Shown here piece by piece: positions 5,823-6,979 of a DNA stretch of 6,979 nt. Within the stretch, counting starts at the first letter, position 1; each line of letters starts with the position of its first letter. The notes under the pieces are model-generated. The model did not search any database. It was not told the origin of the DNA and saw only the letters and a program-made list of their open reading frames with translations. A program made the position numbers and the translations under genes. Origin of the DNA: Bacteroidota bacterium (GTDB taxonomy: Bacteria; Bacteroidota; Bacteroidia; Chitinophagales; Chitinophagaceae); assembly GCA_023440945.1 (NCBI GenBank), contig JAEZRL010000315.1, forward strand, positions 1 through 6,979, written 5' to 3'.

Positions 5823-6979
5823 TTAACCACTAACAGCACCCAGCTTCTTTAATAATTTCCGGTTTTCTCTTTTATGTATCATTTTAAAAACAATAGAATA
5901 GATTATCGGAAGTATTAATAACGTTAAAATAGTAGAAGTTACAAGGCCTCCAATTACAACAATGGCGAGGGGCTTTTGTGTTTCACTGCCGATCCCCGTG
6001 CTGGTAGCAGCAGGAAGCAAGCCGATAGCAGCCATTAATGCCGTCATAACAACCGGTCGTACCCTTGAAACAACGCCGGAAAAAACAGCTTCGTCAAGAG
6101 GCATCTTTGCCTGCAGGTTTTTTCTGAAAACACTTATAAGTATCACGCCATTCTGAATACACACACCAAACAAAGCAATAAAACCAATTCCGGCACTTAT
6201 ACTAAAATTCATTCCTGTTATATGCAAGGCGAGGATACCACCGATAAGAGCAAATGGAACATTTAAAATGGTAAGCAAAGTATCTTTTACATTACCGAAC
6301 GTTACGAACAGGATAAGAAAAATAGCGAGCAAACATACCGGTATTACCTGTTGCAGTGTTTTTGTTGCACGTTCCTGGTTTTCAAACTCACCGTTCCACG
6401 TGAGGTGATATTCATCGGGCAAATGCACCTGCTCTTTTACTTTGTTCTGTGCTTCGGTAATTGTACTGCCCAGATCTCTTCCCCGAATGGAAAATTTTAC
6501 CGGGATATAACGCATGTTGTTATCGCGATAAACGAAGGCCGGACCTGTGATCGTTCTTATATCTGCGATTTCATTGATAGGAATTTTAATGCTGTCGTTT
6601 TGCGTAGGCACCATTAATTTCTGGATCTTTTCCTGCGTATCCCTAAACTGCTTTTGATAACGGATACGAACATCAAACTTCCTTTCACCTTCATAAAGCT
6701 GGGTGGCTGCTTTTCCTCCAAGGGCCATTTCAATTACAGACTGTGCGTCTGCGGTGCTTATGCCATACATCGCCATCTTTTGTTGATTCAATTCGATCCT
6801 GAATTCAGGCTGTCCAAGATTGCGAAGTACGCCAAGGTCCTCAATACCCTGTATGTTTGAAAGCGTAGCCTGCACACTGTCCGCCAAATTATCAAGCGTT
6901 TTAAAATCGGGGCCAAAAATTTTTACAGCGAGAGAAGCAGGAACGCCAGCGACGGCTTCTTCTACATTATCCCTGATAG
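5823..6979 (-). CDS. CusA/CzcA-family heavy-metal RND efflux pump, C-terminal part
   Basis: Inner-membrane proton-driven pump of the HME-RND family, which exports metal cations such as Cu(I), Ag(I), Zn, Co or Cd through adaptor and outer-membrane partners. The 384 visible codons are about the last third of a roughly 1040-residue protein; the frame is open to the right edge, so the start is outside. From the edge it reads a porter-domain end (IRDNVEEAVAGVPASLAVKI, then YGISTADAQSVIEMALGGKA) and HLTWNGEFENQERA. Membrane helices 8-12 follow from about visible residue 210. Family signatures include PFALIGGILAL, FIALFGVCIQNGVILIS, RVRPVVMTALMAAIGLLPAA and GIGSETQKPLAIVVIGGL, with a short basic tail after the last helix. 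It has no C-terminal TolC fusion, which some Bacteroidota homologues carry. The metal cannot be assigned, because the charge-relay and metal-site residues lie outside the window. Adaptor and channel genes are probably upstream, beyond the right edge. Confidence 0.93.
   Translation of the reverse strand, partial: IRDNVEEAVAGVPASLAVKIFGPDFKTLDNLADSVQATLSNIQGIEDLGVLRNLGQPEFRIELNQQKMAMYGISTADAQSVIEMALGGKAATQLYEGERKFDVRIRYQKQFRDTQEKIQKLMVPTQNDSIKIPINEIADIRTITGPAFVYRDNNMRYIPVKFSIRGRDLGSTITEAQNKVKEQVHLPDEYHLTWNGEFENQERATKTLQQVIPVCLLAIFLILFVTFGNVKDTLLTILNVPFALIGGILALHITGMNFSISAGIGFIALFGVCIQNGVILISVFRKNLQAKMPLDEAVFSGVVSRVRPVVMTALMAAIGLLPAATSTGIGSETQKPLAIVVIGGLVTSTILTLLILPIIYSIVFKMIHKRENRKLLKKLGAVSG

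Noticed and set aside
6885..6887. TTG at 6887 as the start of the CusA-type gene
   Set aside because: The frame stays open to the window edge and the upstream 30 codons read conserved family sequence (VEEAVAGVPASLAVKIFGPD), so this TTG is an internal leucine codon.

Overview
This window looks like chromosomal DNA of a member of the Bacteroidota, most likely near the Chitinophagaceae. The evidence is the moderate-to-low GC content, start regions that are A-rich and lack a Shine-Dalgarno sequence, a -7 box of the TAnnTTTG type, and a RicT protein with a cysteine-rich N-terminus that I recall as usual in this phylum. The family placement is inference, because no rRNA or other marker is present.

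Layout. Left part, plus strand: an outer-membrane TolC-type channel gene, cut by the left edge, is followed after 28 bp by a MacA/HlyD-type periplasmic adaptor gene. This is two thirds of a tripartite efflux pump; no ABC (MacB-like) component follows, because the unit ends at a strong bidirectional hairpin terminator at about 2819-2848. Middle, minus strand, reading right to left: holB (DNA polymerase III delta-prime), a promoter overlapping its last codons, a probable unannotated 53-residue single-pass membrane peptide, then ricT (PSP1-domain, iron-sulfur regulator of RNA processing in Firmicutes). The holB-ricT neighbourhood also exists in Bacillus subtilis. Right part, minus strand: the C-terminal third of a CusA/CzcA-type heavy-metal RND pump, cut by the right edge and closed by its own hairpin terminator before holB.

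How the parts relate. Two envelope efflux systems flank a small housekeeping block. The left pump would join an unseen inner-membrane partner to the outer membrane. The right pump would export metal cations with adaptor and channel partners encoded outside the window. Terminators separate both from the holB/ricT block, so I see no evidence that the three units form one system.

I saw no tRNA, rRNA, CRISPR array, insertion sequence, integrase or phage gene. The least ordinary items are the small membrane peptide at 4266-4427, the cysteine-rich head and Gln/Asn-rich tail of RicT, and the asparagine run in the adaptor. None amounts to a clear new biological system.
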